35,119 bases of DNA, from NCBI GenBank assembly GCA_021307315.1, contig JAJSPD010000172.1, forward strand, positions 1 through 35,119, given 5' to 3'. A program made the position numbers and the translations under genes. The notes under the pieces were generated by a model. The model searched no databases. It saw nothing but the letters and a program-made list of their open reading frames with translations, and was not told the origin of the DNA. The DNA is from Bisporella sp. PMI_857. Its lineage: Eukaryota; Ascomycota; Leotiomycetes; Helotiales; Helotiaceae. Of this stretch, positions 11,537-23,529 are shown piece after piece (the stretch's first letter is position 1; each line of letters opens with the position of its first letter).

Positions 11537-11743
11537 AAGGCCAGAACACTTATCCAACCATCCTCTCTCCCTCTGCAACCAAAATTCCTTCCTGCTAGTT
11601 TCTGCTTAACAAAGGCCGTCGAAAAATATGCCGCGGAGCACAATCTAAACTTCCTCAAACACGTCACGAAATCCATAGTACGGGTTGGTGACGTCGCTGT
11701 CCTCACCAAGTTCCTCAAACGCTATCGTATCGGAGAAGAATGA
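11537..11743 (+). pseudogene. Orphan exon-like fragment, unidentified
   Basis: A plus-strand frame is open from 11537 to the TGA at 11741-11743 and has no ATG. Its last 45 codons read like real protein: KAVEKYAAEHNLNFLKHVTK followed by SIVRVGDVAVLTKFLKRYRI. The sequence CTTAACAAAG just before this block could be a branch site and 3' splice site, which would make it a last exon without its upstream part. No family recognised. The antisense ORF at 11533-11718 looks like a shadow. Confidence 0.3.
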
Positions 11744-11852
11744 GCGACCACTCTAGAGACTTACTGCCCTCCGAGGGGAAACTGCTACCGCGTATAATAA
11801 ACAAAGTTATAAGGTTGTTGTGTGGATAGAGCCAAGAACATGAGCTTTGAGT

Positions 11853-12700
11853 TTATCTCAGACGGATATTTTTTAAACCAAAAGCACTCCGACATGCAAA
11901 TTTATGTTCCAGCCAAACGAGCTTGGAGACCGAAACTGTGCTATAACCTCTTCCAGCGCAGAACCCCGTCAAGTCATCCAATTGTGCAAAAGCATGGACC
12001 CCTCCGCGAATCAATTGTCTGTGTTTCTCGTATCCCAGGTACGCTAGGCTTGTACTTGCAAGATCCTCGATTTCGTGGAGGATGTGCAGCTCTGGTTTCG
12101 TTATCATGCCGTCTTCGAAATTGTAATCGTCTGCGAGATGGCCAAGGCTAGCAAGCTTTGGGCACATCGTTGCTACAATGTCTAGTATCGTCCATCTATT
12201 CTATCGTGTGCCACATGGTTAATGATTATATTCCCGGATTCGAAGCAAGTTGTAGAAAAAACGCCACCGTTCAGCGATTTGGATATTACCCACAGTGTCA
12301 GGGTATTATTCTCAAAATCGAATGGCGCTCCAGTTATGTGGTGTGGTGTGATACCGCCAGTCTGCCAAAGCTCGAGTTTGCCGTAGGTTTTCTCGAAAAC
12401 TTGCCCTGATTCTTGGCAAGTGAGCAGCAAATCATTTGAAGCGCAGTTTTTGAAAGAAAGGCCCATAGTTTAGTAGTTAGACTACGAGCTTTTGCTGATA
12501 TCTTTGACAACCGAGACCACAAGTTGAGGATCTGGCAGCGCGTACTCCCAAGTCATGAGAGACAACTCCACTGGAAGTTCCTTGAACGGCTGGACTAACT
12601 TAGCCCATAAGGTGTACAGCCTGAGTGGTGATGTAGTGTTAGAGATGCCTTCAAGACGTAGACGTGAACCTTCTGGCATCGCCCAGTCTCCGTTATGGTT
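11853..12700 (-). pseudogene. 2EXR domain protein pseudogene (copy 1)
   Basis: On the minus strand from about 12679 the frame reads FKELPVELSLMTWEYALPDP, the hallmark of the fungal 2EXR domain (F-x-x-LP-x-ELRLxIWEYALP). It continues through LVVSVVKDISKSS, a TAG (12484-12482), SNY and a TAA (12472-12470), then in the same frame MGLSFKNCASNDLLLTCQES and FDFENNTLTLWV, matching the usual C-x-ES and FD-x-x-DTL parts. Near 12195 a frameshift leads into WTILDIVATMCPKLASLGH and on to a stop at 11853. The two stops are each one C-to-T change from CAG and CAA. 2EXR proteins are numerous in ascomycetes and have no settled function. This copy cannot be translated whole. Confidence 0.78.
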
Positions 12701-13260
12701 GGTCCACTATATAGCTTTCCAGTTGCAAGGGCTGGCTTGTCAATGATGCGCCAGAACTCAGGATTGCAATAGTGGAGGTTTGAGTTTGGAGCGATGATAT
12801 CGTCTCTGGTGATTTGGATATCCTCCTCGGCTTGCATAACGCGCATCTCCTGCTCTGCCATTATCTTTATGGAGAGTTTCTGTAAGTGTGGCAGGTTTGA
12901 TATTCTCTGAGTGATAACGCGACAGCTGTTCGGGTCGAATCGCAATGTCAGTGGTGCGGATAGGCTACAAAAAGTCAATGCTGCAAAAGTTATCTTGTCG
13001 AGCTTGAAGAATAATGCCAATGGCTGCCCCCATACTATGGTTTTTTCAAACTCTCATCTATTCATTGTGTGATGCGACATTTTTCGAAAAATAAGTCAGT
13101 TCATAGTGATGAGCTGTGATTATGGACAAGTATGTTCTACTCAATTTTGCTACTTCTGAATTATCGCCACGCCTCCCTTCGTAGATGAACGATACCATAG
13201 AAATATTCAATTGCTTCAGCATCTTCTTCGATTCCTTCCCAAGACACACCTAAACGGAGA
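12701..13260 (-). pseudogene. Decayed coding relic of unknown family, upstream of 2EXR copy 1
   Basis: The minus strand carries two stretches that look formerly coding. The first (13249-13058) starts MCLGKESKKMLKQLNISMVS. The second (about 13050-12720) runs EFEKTIVWGQPLALFFKLDK, then LRFDPNSCRVITQRISNLPH, LQKLSI and NSNLHYCNPEFWRIIDKPAL. A TGA directly before EFEKT would be a TGG in the undamaged gene. Leucine-rich spacing around LPHLQKLSI is compatible with an F-box/LRR protein or with the C-terminal part of another 2EXR protein, but I cannot assign it. Confidence 0.35.
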
Positions 13261-14228
13261 TTCATCGTCATGAATATTGGTGACTAATTGACCAGCTCTG
13301 AAACTTGGCACGGAAATAACCCACGTTGTATAATTTCTGTGTAACCGCAGCCAAATATTGCATGGTCAGAATTATCTGTAAAAGAAAAGCCTTCGCCTTG
13401 AGAACCCCAACTTATAAATTGACCCCGTTGCCGGCCAAAGGATTGCCTTTAACCAGATATCTACGGAGTCAGCTATATATTATGGATCCAAATGCTCCAA
13501 AGACATCAAAGTGTATATCAATTTCGGTAGCTGTGTCAGACTATTGTGAGTAGAGCCAGTAAGGAGCACAGAACCCTAGTCACCTGAAACTTCCTGAATA
13601 TTTAAGTCCTTACAAGCGAGTTGATGGATGGAGTGCATACTTCTAAATGCACTCGTTAAAATGGCAATTTCTCTCCACCAAGGTGAGTTGTAATTTCTAT
13701 CAGACTATGGATATCCGCATCAGGCACCTGTTGTGGTTATATGTATGATGATCTACTTATCACATGATCTTGGTCAACGTTCTCTGTCCAAACATGCGCA
13801 CTATTGCAATCCTCAAAATATATATCCAGATATCAAATGGCTTAGATTTTAGCTTTATTTGTTCATATATCACGTTGCTACAGTGATTTGCTATGTGTAA
13901 TTACCATTTACAAACTCTCTAGAGGAATATATAGCATTTATTGTGCCTAGTGGACTGTTTTCTGTTTTAGATAAACTTTTTTTTTTCGACTACCCTTTCC
14001 AAACGCCTATGTAAGCATTTGATATACCTGTTTTGTTATAGTTAACGCTTCCATGTTATATTTACAAACCGCTTGTATGATCCGAGCTGACGCCTTCACT
14101 GCCTATTCTTCTTCCCAGAGTCTTTGAATGCCGTCATACAGTGAGCTGAGTGTTACTTCCTCTCCAGTTGCACGGAGCCCAAATCTATCCTCCCAGCTGT
14201 AATACCATAACATACATGATTCTTCGGA
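13261..14228. other. Intergenic, AT-rich, nothing recognised
   Basis: About 1 kb without a convincing ORF. One 75-codon plus-strand ORF at 13326-13553 has no recognisable feature. Confidence 0.55.
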
Positions 14229-15120
14229 TCATGAGATGTACGATGTCCAGAAAACAGCATCGGCGGGTTGCTTTATCTTTGGTATCAGATATTGGATCTC
14301 GTGATTCTCGTGCTCATTACATGCGTACCCCTGTGTAACTAAAGCGCAACGCGTGCTAACCTTCTCCCCCCATGCAAGATCTTCTTGGGTAACCTTAGTC
14401 TTTTCTATATCAGAGACAGTCTTCTGAGACATCTGAATCCATCTCAGTAACATCTCCTCTACAGAGGAAGCGGGTAACGAGGTTCCCTCAGGAGAATTGT
14501 TAATGTTGTGTATCACTTCTGCCCATCAAAGGTCTAAATCGATATTAACCAAATGTAGTGGAGGCCGATACTCTTATGCTGAATCATCAGAGAAATCAAG
14601 ATTTGATGGTGGACATATCATGCCACAATCCTAAAATTCTTCGGCCGTGGACATATAGCCTGATTAAAGCCGCTGACGACAATTCGTTTCCTAAATATCG
14701 GCCTTTAAGGTGCACTGCAAGGTTTCGCACATTCCCCAGATCAAAAAGGATAACGCTTATGCCATAATTAGAAGAGTTTCTTCTTCGAGTAGTAAAATAT
14801 CTCTAGCGCATTCAAATTTCGATATTAAGACAGTGTCAGAAAGGAGAATATCCCCTGTCTCCGTGTAAACATTAATGCATCCATAGTATTTATTGCATAC
14901 GGCGGAAGATTCTCTGCAACTCAAGACATGCTCAGTTCCTAATTCTCCTCTTGTATAGTTCGAAATTTGCCACTCAAGTAAGTTGCTGCCATTTCGAACA
15001 CCTGCCTGAAAGAAAAGAATTGGCGGTGGCGGAAGAGTTGTATTCCCAGATCGTCAGGCGTAACTCTATGGAAGATTAGGGAATGGGTGAAATGCTTGGC
15101 CGGTAGTCTTTGACCATTTG
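14229..15120 (-). pseudogene. 2EXR domain protein pseudogene (copy 2)
   Basis: On the minus strand 15092-15069 reads FHPFPNLP, and from 15070 in the next frame IELRLTIWEYNSS. Together they restore the 2EXR start (F-x-x-FP-x-LP-x-ELRLxIWEY) across what looks like a one-base loss. Further down (about 14760-14605) ISVILFDLGNVRNLAVHLKG and LWHDMSTIKS end in a stop, and 14516-14229 gives SVEEMLLRWIQMSQKTVSDI with a possible GTTAGC splice site after WGEKV. Stops and shifts break the frame between these blocks. The order and orientation match copy 1, which lies about 1.5 kb away, so the pair may descend from a tandem family. Confidence 0.62.
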
Positions 15121-15199
15121 ACTTTGCAGAACCCGGGGACTCTCAAGCTGAATGGGATTCTCGGAATTGAAATCCAAGCGGATAATAGTATATGCTTCT

Positions 15200-15395
15200 C
15201 TAGTCGCCAATGTAGCTATACCCACTATTTGCCACATACCTCCACCGTTAGAGGCAAAGTGATATGAGGGTTAATCAAGAGCCGACAATTATTGTATATT
15301 CTCGAACTCGAATCGTCAAAGAGAACGATATCGTTGGGAGAAGTTTCAAACATCTTAGGGTGTGCTTTTGCGTACTCTAATCTCTTCACGGGCAT
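15200..15395 (-). pseudogene. Small exon-like fragment, unidentified
   Basis: An ATG at 15395-15393 opens 52 codons (MPVKRLEYAKAHPKMFETSP, then NDIVLFDDSSSRIYNN and INPHITLPLTVE) ending at a GTATGT 5' splice-like site (15239). A short intron of about 40 bp could end in CTAG at 15200, after which the frame soon meets TGA. It may be the first exon of a lost gene or an N-terminal part of 2EXR copy 2. No family recognised. Confidence 0.3.
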
Positions 15396-15399
15396 GAGC

Positions 15400-17302
15400 A
15401 GGGTTGGCTATATGGAGTGTAGTTGTATAAGCCTAACTCGTTATATGTTCCAGGGTCTATGAGAAACAGGACTAACAATGAAAGAATAACTATGACCCGC
15501 TTTAATTGAACCTATATAGTTGATGGTTTTGCTTTGATGTTGTGGCTATTTTGAGAAGGGTTTCGACGGTGCCTCCTACTGAAAGAAGGAGGCTGTGCAT
15601 AAGAGCGAAGAAGTTTCGATCCTGAAGACTGAATCCCGAACAATGGTGACGAAAAAACGATTAATATGGAGACTTTATCTGGCGAATTCTAGAATATTGA
15701 ATGCAGAATGTCGAGTGGTCTCTTAAATTCTAAAATTAAGACTCTTTGATAAACTATTTCTAAATCTAACTTAGTAGAGCTGGCGCTTTTGTTTTCCAAT
15801 AAACAAGTTCTTGAAGTAATTAGCACACCGTGTGCATCAAGTTTTAGCATCATAGATAAAATAGAGTGCAGATTGTATGCTACAAGACAGACTGTATTTT
15901 TTTATTGAGTGGTTGTGTGAACTATTAATCTCGTCTTGGTGAATAGATTACTCAGCACTAGGAAAGAAGGTGATTCTGTACAACTATGGGGAATATAGCT
16001 ACTAATTGTGCTGAATCTATCAACAGGTGGTAAATATAATGAATGATTATAGCAGCCAGAACCAAACTATGATTGAGTGAAGTTTGATTGTCAGCTTTGC
16101 ATTAAACTTTCTAGCAAACTGTTGCGAAGCTCAAACTTAACGACATTATTAAAGGTAAATGTGAACCCAGGCATGGGTCTTCAAGCACATGTCCTCCACC
16201 TTTATCTTCCTGTGTGAATGCAGACTTGGATTGTAAGGAGAGTGAAGGCGAAATTCAAATAATGTATTCCTGGGAAGTCATCCAACTTATCTACTGTTTT
16301 CACGCCTTGGCCTTCCTGCAAAATGATGGCAAAGGAGTCTATAGGACGGATAAGATAGAAGATAAACAAGCGCTTCCCTCTAAAGGGAAAAGAAATGGAG
16401 ACCCATTCGGTGCTTCTTCTGCTACTAAAGAGTCGTATACAATTGTCATCCTGACTAAGAGTCAGGTCCTGAGACCAGAAAATCCTTAGTTTTGCCATTG
16501 ACTCGTGTCCTTCTCCCCAAACCCCGGGGTTCAGCATCTGCTCCAATCCTCCGCTGCGTCTCGTGCTGGAGTGCATCGCTCTCCGATCTCCGAGGTGGAG
16601 AGAAATCTCTGATTACTGTCATGTTGCCAAGGAGCATTCAGCGGAATACTTACTCGTATGATCGACAGTACTGTATACTGTTCAAACTTCAAAGCTCGCC
16701 TTTCGAGAGTCCTAGCAACGGCTTTTCTATCAGCACATACAACGTGCAGTGTTTCTCATCATCCTGTACGGAAATTGTCGTTGTCAACAGCGTGCTGCAA
16801 CTTTTTCTCAAACTCTTGCTGACCTCGAGACCAAAGATTATCAAGAAAATCCGCTCGCAATGGCCACTGTATAAACTCGGTATGACCCACTACTCTTCTT
16901 ATTAAGCTTTCCACAATCCTCCCGAAGAAACGCCAGGACCCAATCATTTAAGGTTTAGCGTGACCATTCAAGGCCGGTGATTGGTTGTTGATGCTCAGTC
17001 ACTGAGGCTTGTAGTCACGTGGATCAGGGACCCGCTAGTGAGATGGGGCGGGATGGGCGGTCCGCGACGTCATTATCGCTTTCAAACAAAAAACCATCAA
17101 CATCGACGTCATTCCAAAATGCTACGGGACGAAGCATGCGGTTGACAACCACTAAAAAACATGGTTGATTGGAACAAACGAAAAAAAGTGGGCTTTACCA
17201 GCACGAGATCAAGGACACGCCGAGTTTGGAAGAAAGATGGGCGCCCCGAATGAGACGATGACATGTTTGGAAGGGAGCAGAAAGCCGCACAATGGGGGGA
17301 TG
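15400..17302. other. Intergenic; no supportable gene
   Basis: Nearly 2 kb before the transporter promoter. Overlapping opposite ORFs at 16202-16576 (-, 124 codons) and 16492-16905 (+, 137 codons) are the longest, but neither shows a domain, a conserved motif or splice extensions. The last 350 bp are richer in G/C and probably belong to the transporter promoter. Confidence 0.5.
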
Positions 17303-17310
17303 TATAAGTA
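17303..17310 (+). promoter_or_regulatory. TATA-like box of the sugar transporter
   Basis: TATAAGTA 82 bp upstream of the transporter ATG, followed by a pyrimidine-rich patch (GTCTCTCCATCC...) typical of fungal transcription starts. Confidence 0.5.
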
Positions 17311-17391
17311 GTCTCTCCATCCGTCTTCTTTATGCTTTGGTTTCGATATTGGTATTGCTTTGCAGAAATTGCAGCAGAAGACAGCGACAAT

Positions 17392-19291
17392 ATGGGGTTA
17401 TTCAATAAGAACCGCGATGCGGACCACAGCAATGCTACCACCGCCGTGCCTACTCCCAGTCACTCGATGGAGAATACACGAGTCCCCGGTGAGCATGTCG
17501 AGCGTAGTGAGAAAAATGGACACGTAACTGGTAATCTGCCAAAGATTACCATGCGCACCATAACCATGGCTATCTTGGTGGCCATGGGTGGGTTCATCTT
17601 TGGTTACGATACTGGACAAATCTCTGGATTCCTGGAGATGAAGGTTTTCTTAGAAATGTTTGGTCAGGAGACTGAAGTATCCGAGGATCATCCTTATGGC
17701 TATTATTTCACGAATGTGCGATCTGGTTTGATTGTTGGCCTAGTAAGTACATTCCGATGTCAATTGGATCAAATCTAACCGTGTGCAGCTATCAATTGGC
17801 ACTCTCTGCGGTTGTTTGATTGCGGGGCCTCTCGCCAACCGTTTCGGACGCAAATGGTGCATCCCGCCATGGTGCCTTATTTTCTGTGTTGGTGTTGTAA
17901 TACAAATGGCTGTTGGGGATGGGCAATGGGTAGGAATCGTCATGGGCAGATGGGTAGCTGGTCTGGGTGTTGGAGCTCTCTCAGTTCTCGTTCCTCTTTA
18001 TATGGCAGAGGCATCGCCAGTGCCAGTTCGTGGATCTGTCATTTCGTGAGTTCTTATGTCTTGATGCATTAACCAGACTCTAACATGATACAGATGTTAC
18101 CAACTTTTTATCACTATCGGTATTCTTACTGCGGACTGTATCAATTTCGGAACTGAGGGTTTCAATAACACCGGCAGCTACCGCATTCCAATGGCGGTCG
18201 GATTCATCTGGGCTATCATTCTCGGAATTGGAATCATGTTCCTCCCCGAGTCTCCTCGTCATGACTGGAACCGAGGCCAACAAGCACGTGCCCGCACCAC
18301 TATGGCCAAATTCTATGGTCTCCCCGAGACACACGCTCTGATTGAGAATGAATGTGACGAAATTGAGAAGATCCGCGAGGCCACCGAGGGTGACCATCCT
18401 TGGTACGAGGCAATCACCGGTCCGCGCATGTTCTATCGCGTTGCCCTCGCCATGGCTCTGCAAATGTTGCAGCAGCTTACTGGTGCTAACTACTTCTTCT
18501 ACTACGGCACGACTGTCTTTTCTGGTGTCGGCATCGAGAACTCCTATGTCACCGCTATGATATTGGGAGGTGTTAATGTTGGCGCGACTTTCTTGGGTGT
18601 CTACATGGCCCGTCATTGCCGTCGTCGTGAATCGCTTTATCTCGCTGCTCTTTGGCAGTTCATGTGCTTTATGGTCTTCGCCTCTGTCGGCCAATTCGTC
18701 TTCAAAGGTGCTGAGGAAGGTTCATCCCTAGCCAAGACTTCGGGAACAGTTATGATTGTCTTTGCATGTCTCTTCATTCTTGGGTTCGCCACTACTTGGG
18801 GACCACTTGTCTGGGCGAGCATTTCGGAGATGTTCCCATACAGATATCGTGCCGTTGCCATGGGCTGCGCTACTTCAGCAAATTGGTTCTGGAACTTCAT
18901 GCTCGCCTTCTTCACACCTTTTATCACAGGGGATATTCACTTCGCGTACGGATACGTATTTGCCGGTTGCAACTTGGCGGCCTTTGTTGTGGTCTACTTC
19001 TTCCTTATGGAATCTAGCGGAAAGACGCTTGAGGAAGTTGATGCTATGTACCTTATGCACGTGCCTCCCCGCAAATCAGCAAAATTCGAATGGGATGAGG
19101 AGACAAGAAAGAGCATTGGCACGGGTATTGCCACAGATAAAATGCATCTTCGTAAGAGAGGAGGCGGATTTGAGAAGCAAACGGAGGCCGGCCAAGGAGG
19201 TGTGTTCCAAGATGAAGGGGTACCTGCGAGTGCACCCATGAATCCACAGGCGAGTGGCGCGAACCCACATGTCAAGAAGGAGGAATTATAG
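17392..19291 (+). CDS. MFS sugar (hexose-type) transporter
   Basis: Three exons: 17392-17742, 17789-18045 and 18094-19291. Introns of 46 and 48 bp have GT...AG ends and CTAAC branch sites. The product is 601 aa. It has the sugar-porter marks of the major facilitator superfamily: FGYDTGQISG in the first membrane helix, NRFGRK after helix 2, GRWVAGLGVGALSVLVPLYM with the following AEASPVPVRG, PESPR (254-258) at the end of helix 6, QQLTGANYFFYYG (from 329) in helix 7, and ESSGKTLEEVD after helix 12. QQLTGAN-x-FFYYG is typical of fungal hexose carriers. Cytosolic tails are long, about 60 residues before helix 1 and about 95 after helix 12; such tails occur in transporters and in glucose-sensor relatives, so a sensing role cannot be excluded. 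The ATG at 17392 was preferred over the in-frame ATG at 17332, which lies in the leader; A at -3 supports this. Confidence 0.93.
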
Positions 19292-19412
19292 ATAGATTCA
19301 CATTCCCGTACCTGTTGTACTATAACTTTGGCTGCATAGCATTGGTGGCGGCGTTCGGTGGCGGTTAGCATGTTTTGTACACTATTTTATTTGAAACGCA
19401 AGCCTGCTTTGA

Positions 19413-19418
19413 AATAAA
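19413..19418 (+). terminator. Polyadenylation signal of the sugar transporter
   Basis: AATAAA 122 bp after the stop codon, with a second AATAAA-like block (GAATAAAATT) directly after it. Confidence 0.55.
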
Positions 19419-22034
19419 GAATAAAATTATTTCCATAATCTATATGGCTCTTCGATATCACATTTAATTATTGATTTTGTGCTATACTTATTTTGCTCTT
19501 CCATTTGTCGTGCTTCCATCCTTACTTCAATTGTGAGATGATTTCCCATTAACAAGTAACCCTAGCTGGCTTCGGGAGTGCATATCTTCGATTGCTGCTC
19601 TTTCCCATGTTCTCCAATCTAATATGGCTTTAAGTGGCACAATAAAAGGCTTTTCTGTCGTGCTCATTTTTCAAGACTAAACGGTTCCTTGCATTCTCCT
19701 TATAACTGATCCTGTTTTTAATATCCTCCCAAAAGGTATAACCACACTGTGTACCAACATGAATTGTTACACAGTTTGCAAACGAATATTGCTTTCTCTA
19801 GAAAGTTCAAAGATGCTTCTTTGCCTTTGTTGTTTTGCCTTGGGTACAAAAGACCACTCATTGCTCCAGTGTACCCATTAGTATTTCTCGAGATATATCG
19901 GCCTCTAAAATCAATACCACACACCGCGCAATATGAGATTTGAAATTTGTATACGCACACGGCAAAATTTGCGATCTTATATTTTATCATGCTATACTGC
20001 GATATACTATGATACTAACCTTAAATGATGTTATTCTTAAGTTAGTAATACAACAAGTGTTTTAGCTTTTTTCTGCCTTTTTAACAAAGGCAAGTTTCAT
20101 TTCTACAAGTTTTAACTCTTGTGATAAGCCACAAAGTGGCCTTAGCACGGCACCTGGTGTTATTGCCAATATGATATAAGATTCAATTTCTGTACTAATA
20201 CTAGCGTAGTATCGAAAGGTCGATCTCATATGACTTGAGACGCAATATTATTAAATACCACCATACTAATGGGTCCACTGCATTGCTCGATGAGATGGCA
20301 AGGCCTAGTTTATCTGAAGCCTATCACTAGCATGTGGCTATTCTAATATTAGGTATGAAGGCAAACGGGTTCAAGCCATATAACATGTAGTCTGTATGAC
20401 AACTATTTTATGGCGGAAATAGCCTAATAATTATTCACCTACAGCTTATTTCACTAACAAATAGGTGTTAAATCTTTAACTAAACCCAAAACAGCAGTTT
20501 ATTTTCTTATGGTTACGTGGCAAGAGGATATAAAGCACACACTTATTTCTTCATGTATGTTATGGGTATAAAATATCGATTTTAGAATCACGTAAAAGAT
20601 AATTCATATATTGCATTTTCGGCCAGAATATGACTTCCGAATGATGGCTATAGAGGATAAGTGAGAGCGGTGGCAGCTGAAGATATGCAAAGAAAATTGT
20701 AGTGGAAGGCATCCAACTCAGACACAGCGCAGCCTATCCTATAGGCTCCCACTTGCAATATCTGGGTGGTAGTTCTTTCATGTGAAATATAGGAAACATA
20801 GATTATTTTGGGTGAAAGGCATCCAGTTATACTAAATCCAACGAAATATACCACTCTACCACGACCAAGATTGTAACCCAAGCAAATGGGCAATAAAGCA
20901 AGAATGCTAACCACTTTCTGCCCCACCCCATGGAAGCTCTTGCGTTTAGTGTCTTTCAGCCACTTATCGTCTATGATCGCTGCACTGCTCACAGACATGA
21001 TCGCTATACCCATCTCCTTCGCTGTCTGGATTTCTGAGGCATCGTTTCGCTCGGCTCAAGTTTGAATTTCCATCGGCTCCTGGACGAGCGTGGGCGCGAG
21101 AAGGTGGTGGCATCTCCGCGCAGCTGGATCCGCAATCAGTAAATTCGGCGTTCATACGAATAGCACTTAAATATGGGGACAATGCTTACAGCCAGAGGCT
21201 ATAGTTCTCGCATGTTTCACATCGTTTAACTTTACACATATTGTAAATGGAAGAGGTATTGTTGCTTTCTGAAATTTTGGGAGAAGATTGAAGTTGATAT
21301 TCGTAGATGGAAAGTAGGAGTAAAAGTGTATGAGGGAAAAGAAGTCAAGCTATTTTGTAAGTGAAAAAGAGGCTACTGAATAAGAGGTGACGGCTTAATT
21401 ATGTGGCTGAATCAAGCCAGTTGGAGACAATTCGGCACCCTAACTGATCCCCAGAGTCATATCCGCTGAAATGAAAGAGGTCAACAATGTGGCAATAATT
21501 AAGCGATAGAGGTTACTCTATTGGCAGATATGACCTTACAAGTCACAAACCCACAATCTCCGGTTCCTAGTCAATCTACTGCGATTGCATTCATGCTGAA
21601 ACTCCTTTCTAGCGGTCTCCTACTCCTCTTCCATGGAGATCCTTAACTATTGTGATGACACATGCTTCTCTTAAAGCATGTTTTCATGGCACATGTCCTG
21701 CTCACATTCGTCTAAGTAGCATTATTTCAGTCACTAGGTCTGGGGTGTGTTGCTCGAATGGACTTCCATTAAATATATAGTGTATGATCTGTAATACTCC
21801 CATAATTTTGGTATGACTCATTGGAATCACCGAGCCCCTGATGTGTCTAGGAAATGCAATTTACGCATCTTGCAACAAGAATAAGAGTCTGATGTGAGCG
21901 TAGTTGATAGTTGATATTAAATAAGTCTTGGCGTCAAACGTTATCCGGAACGGCAAAATATTTTGCCGATCAGTCTCGATGTCATTGGAGCTAAAAAACA
22001 AAGTTGACTAAGTTAAATTCAATTCCTCACAGCA
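19419..22034. other. AT-rich intergenic stretch, nothing recognised
   Basis: About 2.6 kb. The longest ORF (20648-21013, minus, 121 codons) has one hydrophobic stretch but no family I recognise, and the ORF at 20964-21182 is arginine/serine-rich without a motif. No repeat or RNA gene supported. Confidence 0.55.
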
Positions 22035-23529
22035 ATGTCCTGGAGAATAGATTCAAGGTGTATTATTACTATGTTGACTGCTAGACCTCGCGCTCCTGCG
22101 AGAGCTATAAGCCAATGCCTTCGACAGCGCTTCACAACGCTAAACTCTCGAACCTCGAGAGTCAGCCGGCTCTGCAAGCAAAGGCTTCAATCCACATATA
22201 CACGGCCTTCGCTTCGGCCACGTCTAAATATCGTGGCAAGAGGCTCCGAATTGGGTCATGGGCAGCGCAGGCATGAATCTTTCAATTCAAGAGCCGGCAG
22301 GTACAAAGATGGTGTTAAAGGCGCCTTCAGAGAATATCCGCTCCTGATGAAGGTCTGGGTCGTTATGTACGTGACTCTCCACAGAATATTCGATACGAGC
22401 TAATATATTTTAAGGATGATTTACCTAATATACAAAATTATCCAAATCACATCTTGGTACCAGAACTACATTATTGGCGCATTTGCCAAGTTCCCTGAAC
22501 CAGTTGCGAAGGAACTGCGAAAAGCCCTCTACTATACGAATGTCGACATACAACCTGGCAATGCACTAAAATACTGGCAGAAGGCTATCAAAGTGACAGA
22601 GGAATTGGGCATGGATCGCTTCTCTGACGAAGTCATGGGTATTAAAATAGAATTCTCTCACTCCATGGAGAAGCTCCAGCAATATCGGGCGGCAATCCAG
22701 ATTTTGGAATACGTAAAGATGGACAATCTGAAATGGATGGATCTGCTTGGAGATCAGCCGGGCAAGGAAGCAGATAGGAGCAGGATACTGGCCAAAACGG
22801 TGGCAGTGAGCAACAAGCTAGGCGAACTTTACTCAAGTCCCCATGTTTTGGAGAAAGAGAACGCAGAGGAACATTTGGTATGGGCTGTGGAAACTGCGCT
22901 GAAGGAGACACAGAGAAGGGAGAAAGAAGGAGTCAAGCCAGACGAAATAAAGTGGATGACATCAGAGGAGATTGGAGGTGTCCTTGAAAGTGAGTTGGAA
23001 TGCATCTTTGACTATCCAACATGTCTGACGCTTACTGTAGTGCTGGCACATCACTATGAGAAAAGAGATGCGCATTATCTTGCAGCGCCTTTGTTCCTCC
23101 AAGCGCTGAGTCATTCCCCAGCCACAAGCTGCCATTCTGCAGTTTTGAGTAGGCAGACGTCCATTCATTTACCTTTCGTAGCTAATCGCATTAGTGAACA
23201 ATCTCTCTATCTCCTTGGCTCAGCAAGTGCCTCCGCCAACACCTGGTCAACCACCAATCTCCCGCGCCGCTCTGGTCGGCAATGCCAGAAGCTGGGCTGA
23301 GAAGGCAATAGATGTTTGTGCTAACATCAAGCCACCAGAAAGAAGTGAGGAGTGTGATACTGGCTGTGCTGTTGCAACTCATAATTTGGGAGAATTTGCT
23401 GAGATGGATGGGAATATTCGAGAAGCGCGAGCTCGATATGAAGAAGCCAGGAGCATCGCGAAAGCGATTGGATTCAAGGATGGAGTTGCCAACTCCGACG
23501 CAGGGCTAAAAAGGATCGAAAACAAATAA
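22035..23529 (+). CDS. Mitochondrial TPR-like protein, Mgr3-like
   Basis: Four exons: 22035-22366, 22415-22989, 23041-23148 and 23195-23529; introns are 48, 51 and 46 bp. Each junction joins in phase: VWVVM|M, GVLE-M-LAHHY and SAVL-M-NNLSISLAQQ. The product is 449 aa. The first 95 residues are Arg/Ser-rich with few acids, as in mitochondrial targeting sequences; the ATG at 22071 (MLTARPRAP) is an equally good start. One membrane helix lies at about 102-123. The rest is helical with TPR-like repeats, e.g. YYTNVDIQPGNALKYWQKAI and the ending THNLGEFAEMDGNIREARAR. The layout matches fungal Mgr3-type proteins, which in yeast work with the i-AAA protease of the inner membrane. The assignment rests on remembered family patterns (YIIGAF-x-KFPEPVAKELRKALYYTN and PPERSEECDTGCAVATHNLG). 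The reading frame is intact. Confidence 0.82.

Noticed and set aside
16202..16905. Two overlapping ORFs of 124 and 137 codons
   Set aside because: No domain, motif or splice extension on either strand; length alone is not enough in this composition.
20648..21013. Minus-strand 121-codon ORF with a hydrophobic segment
   Set aside because: No recognisable family, poor continuity with neighbours and AT-rich surroundings.
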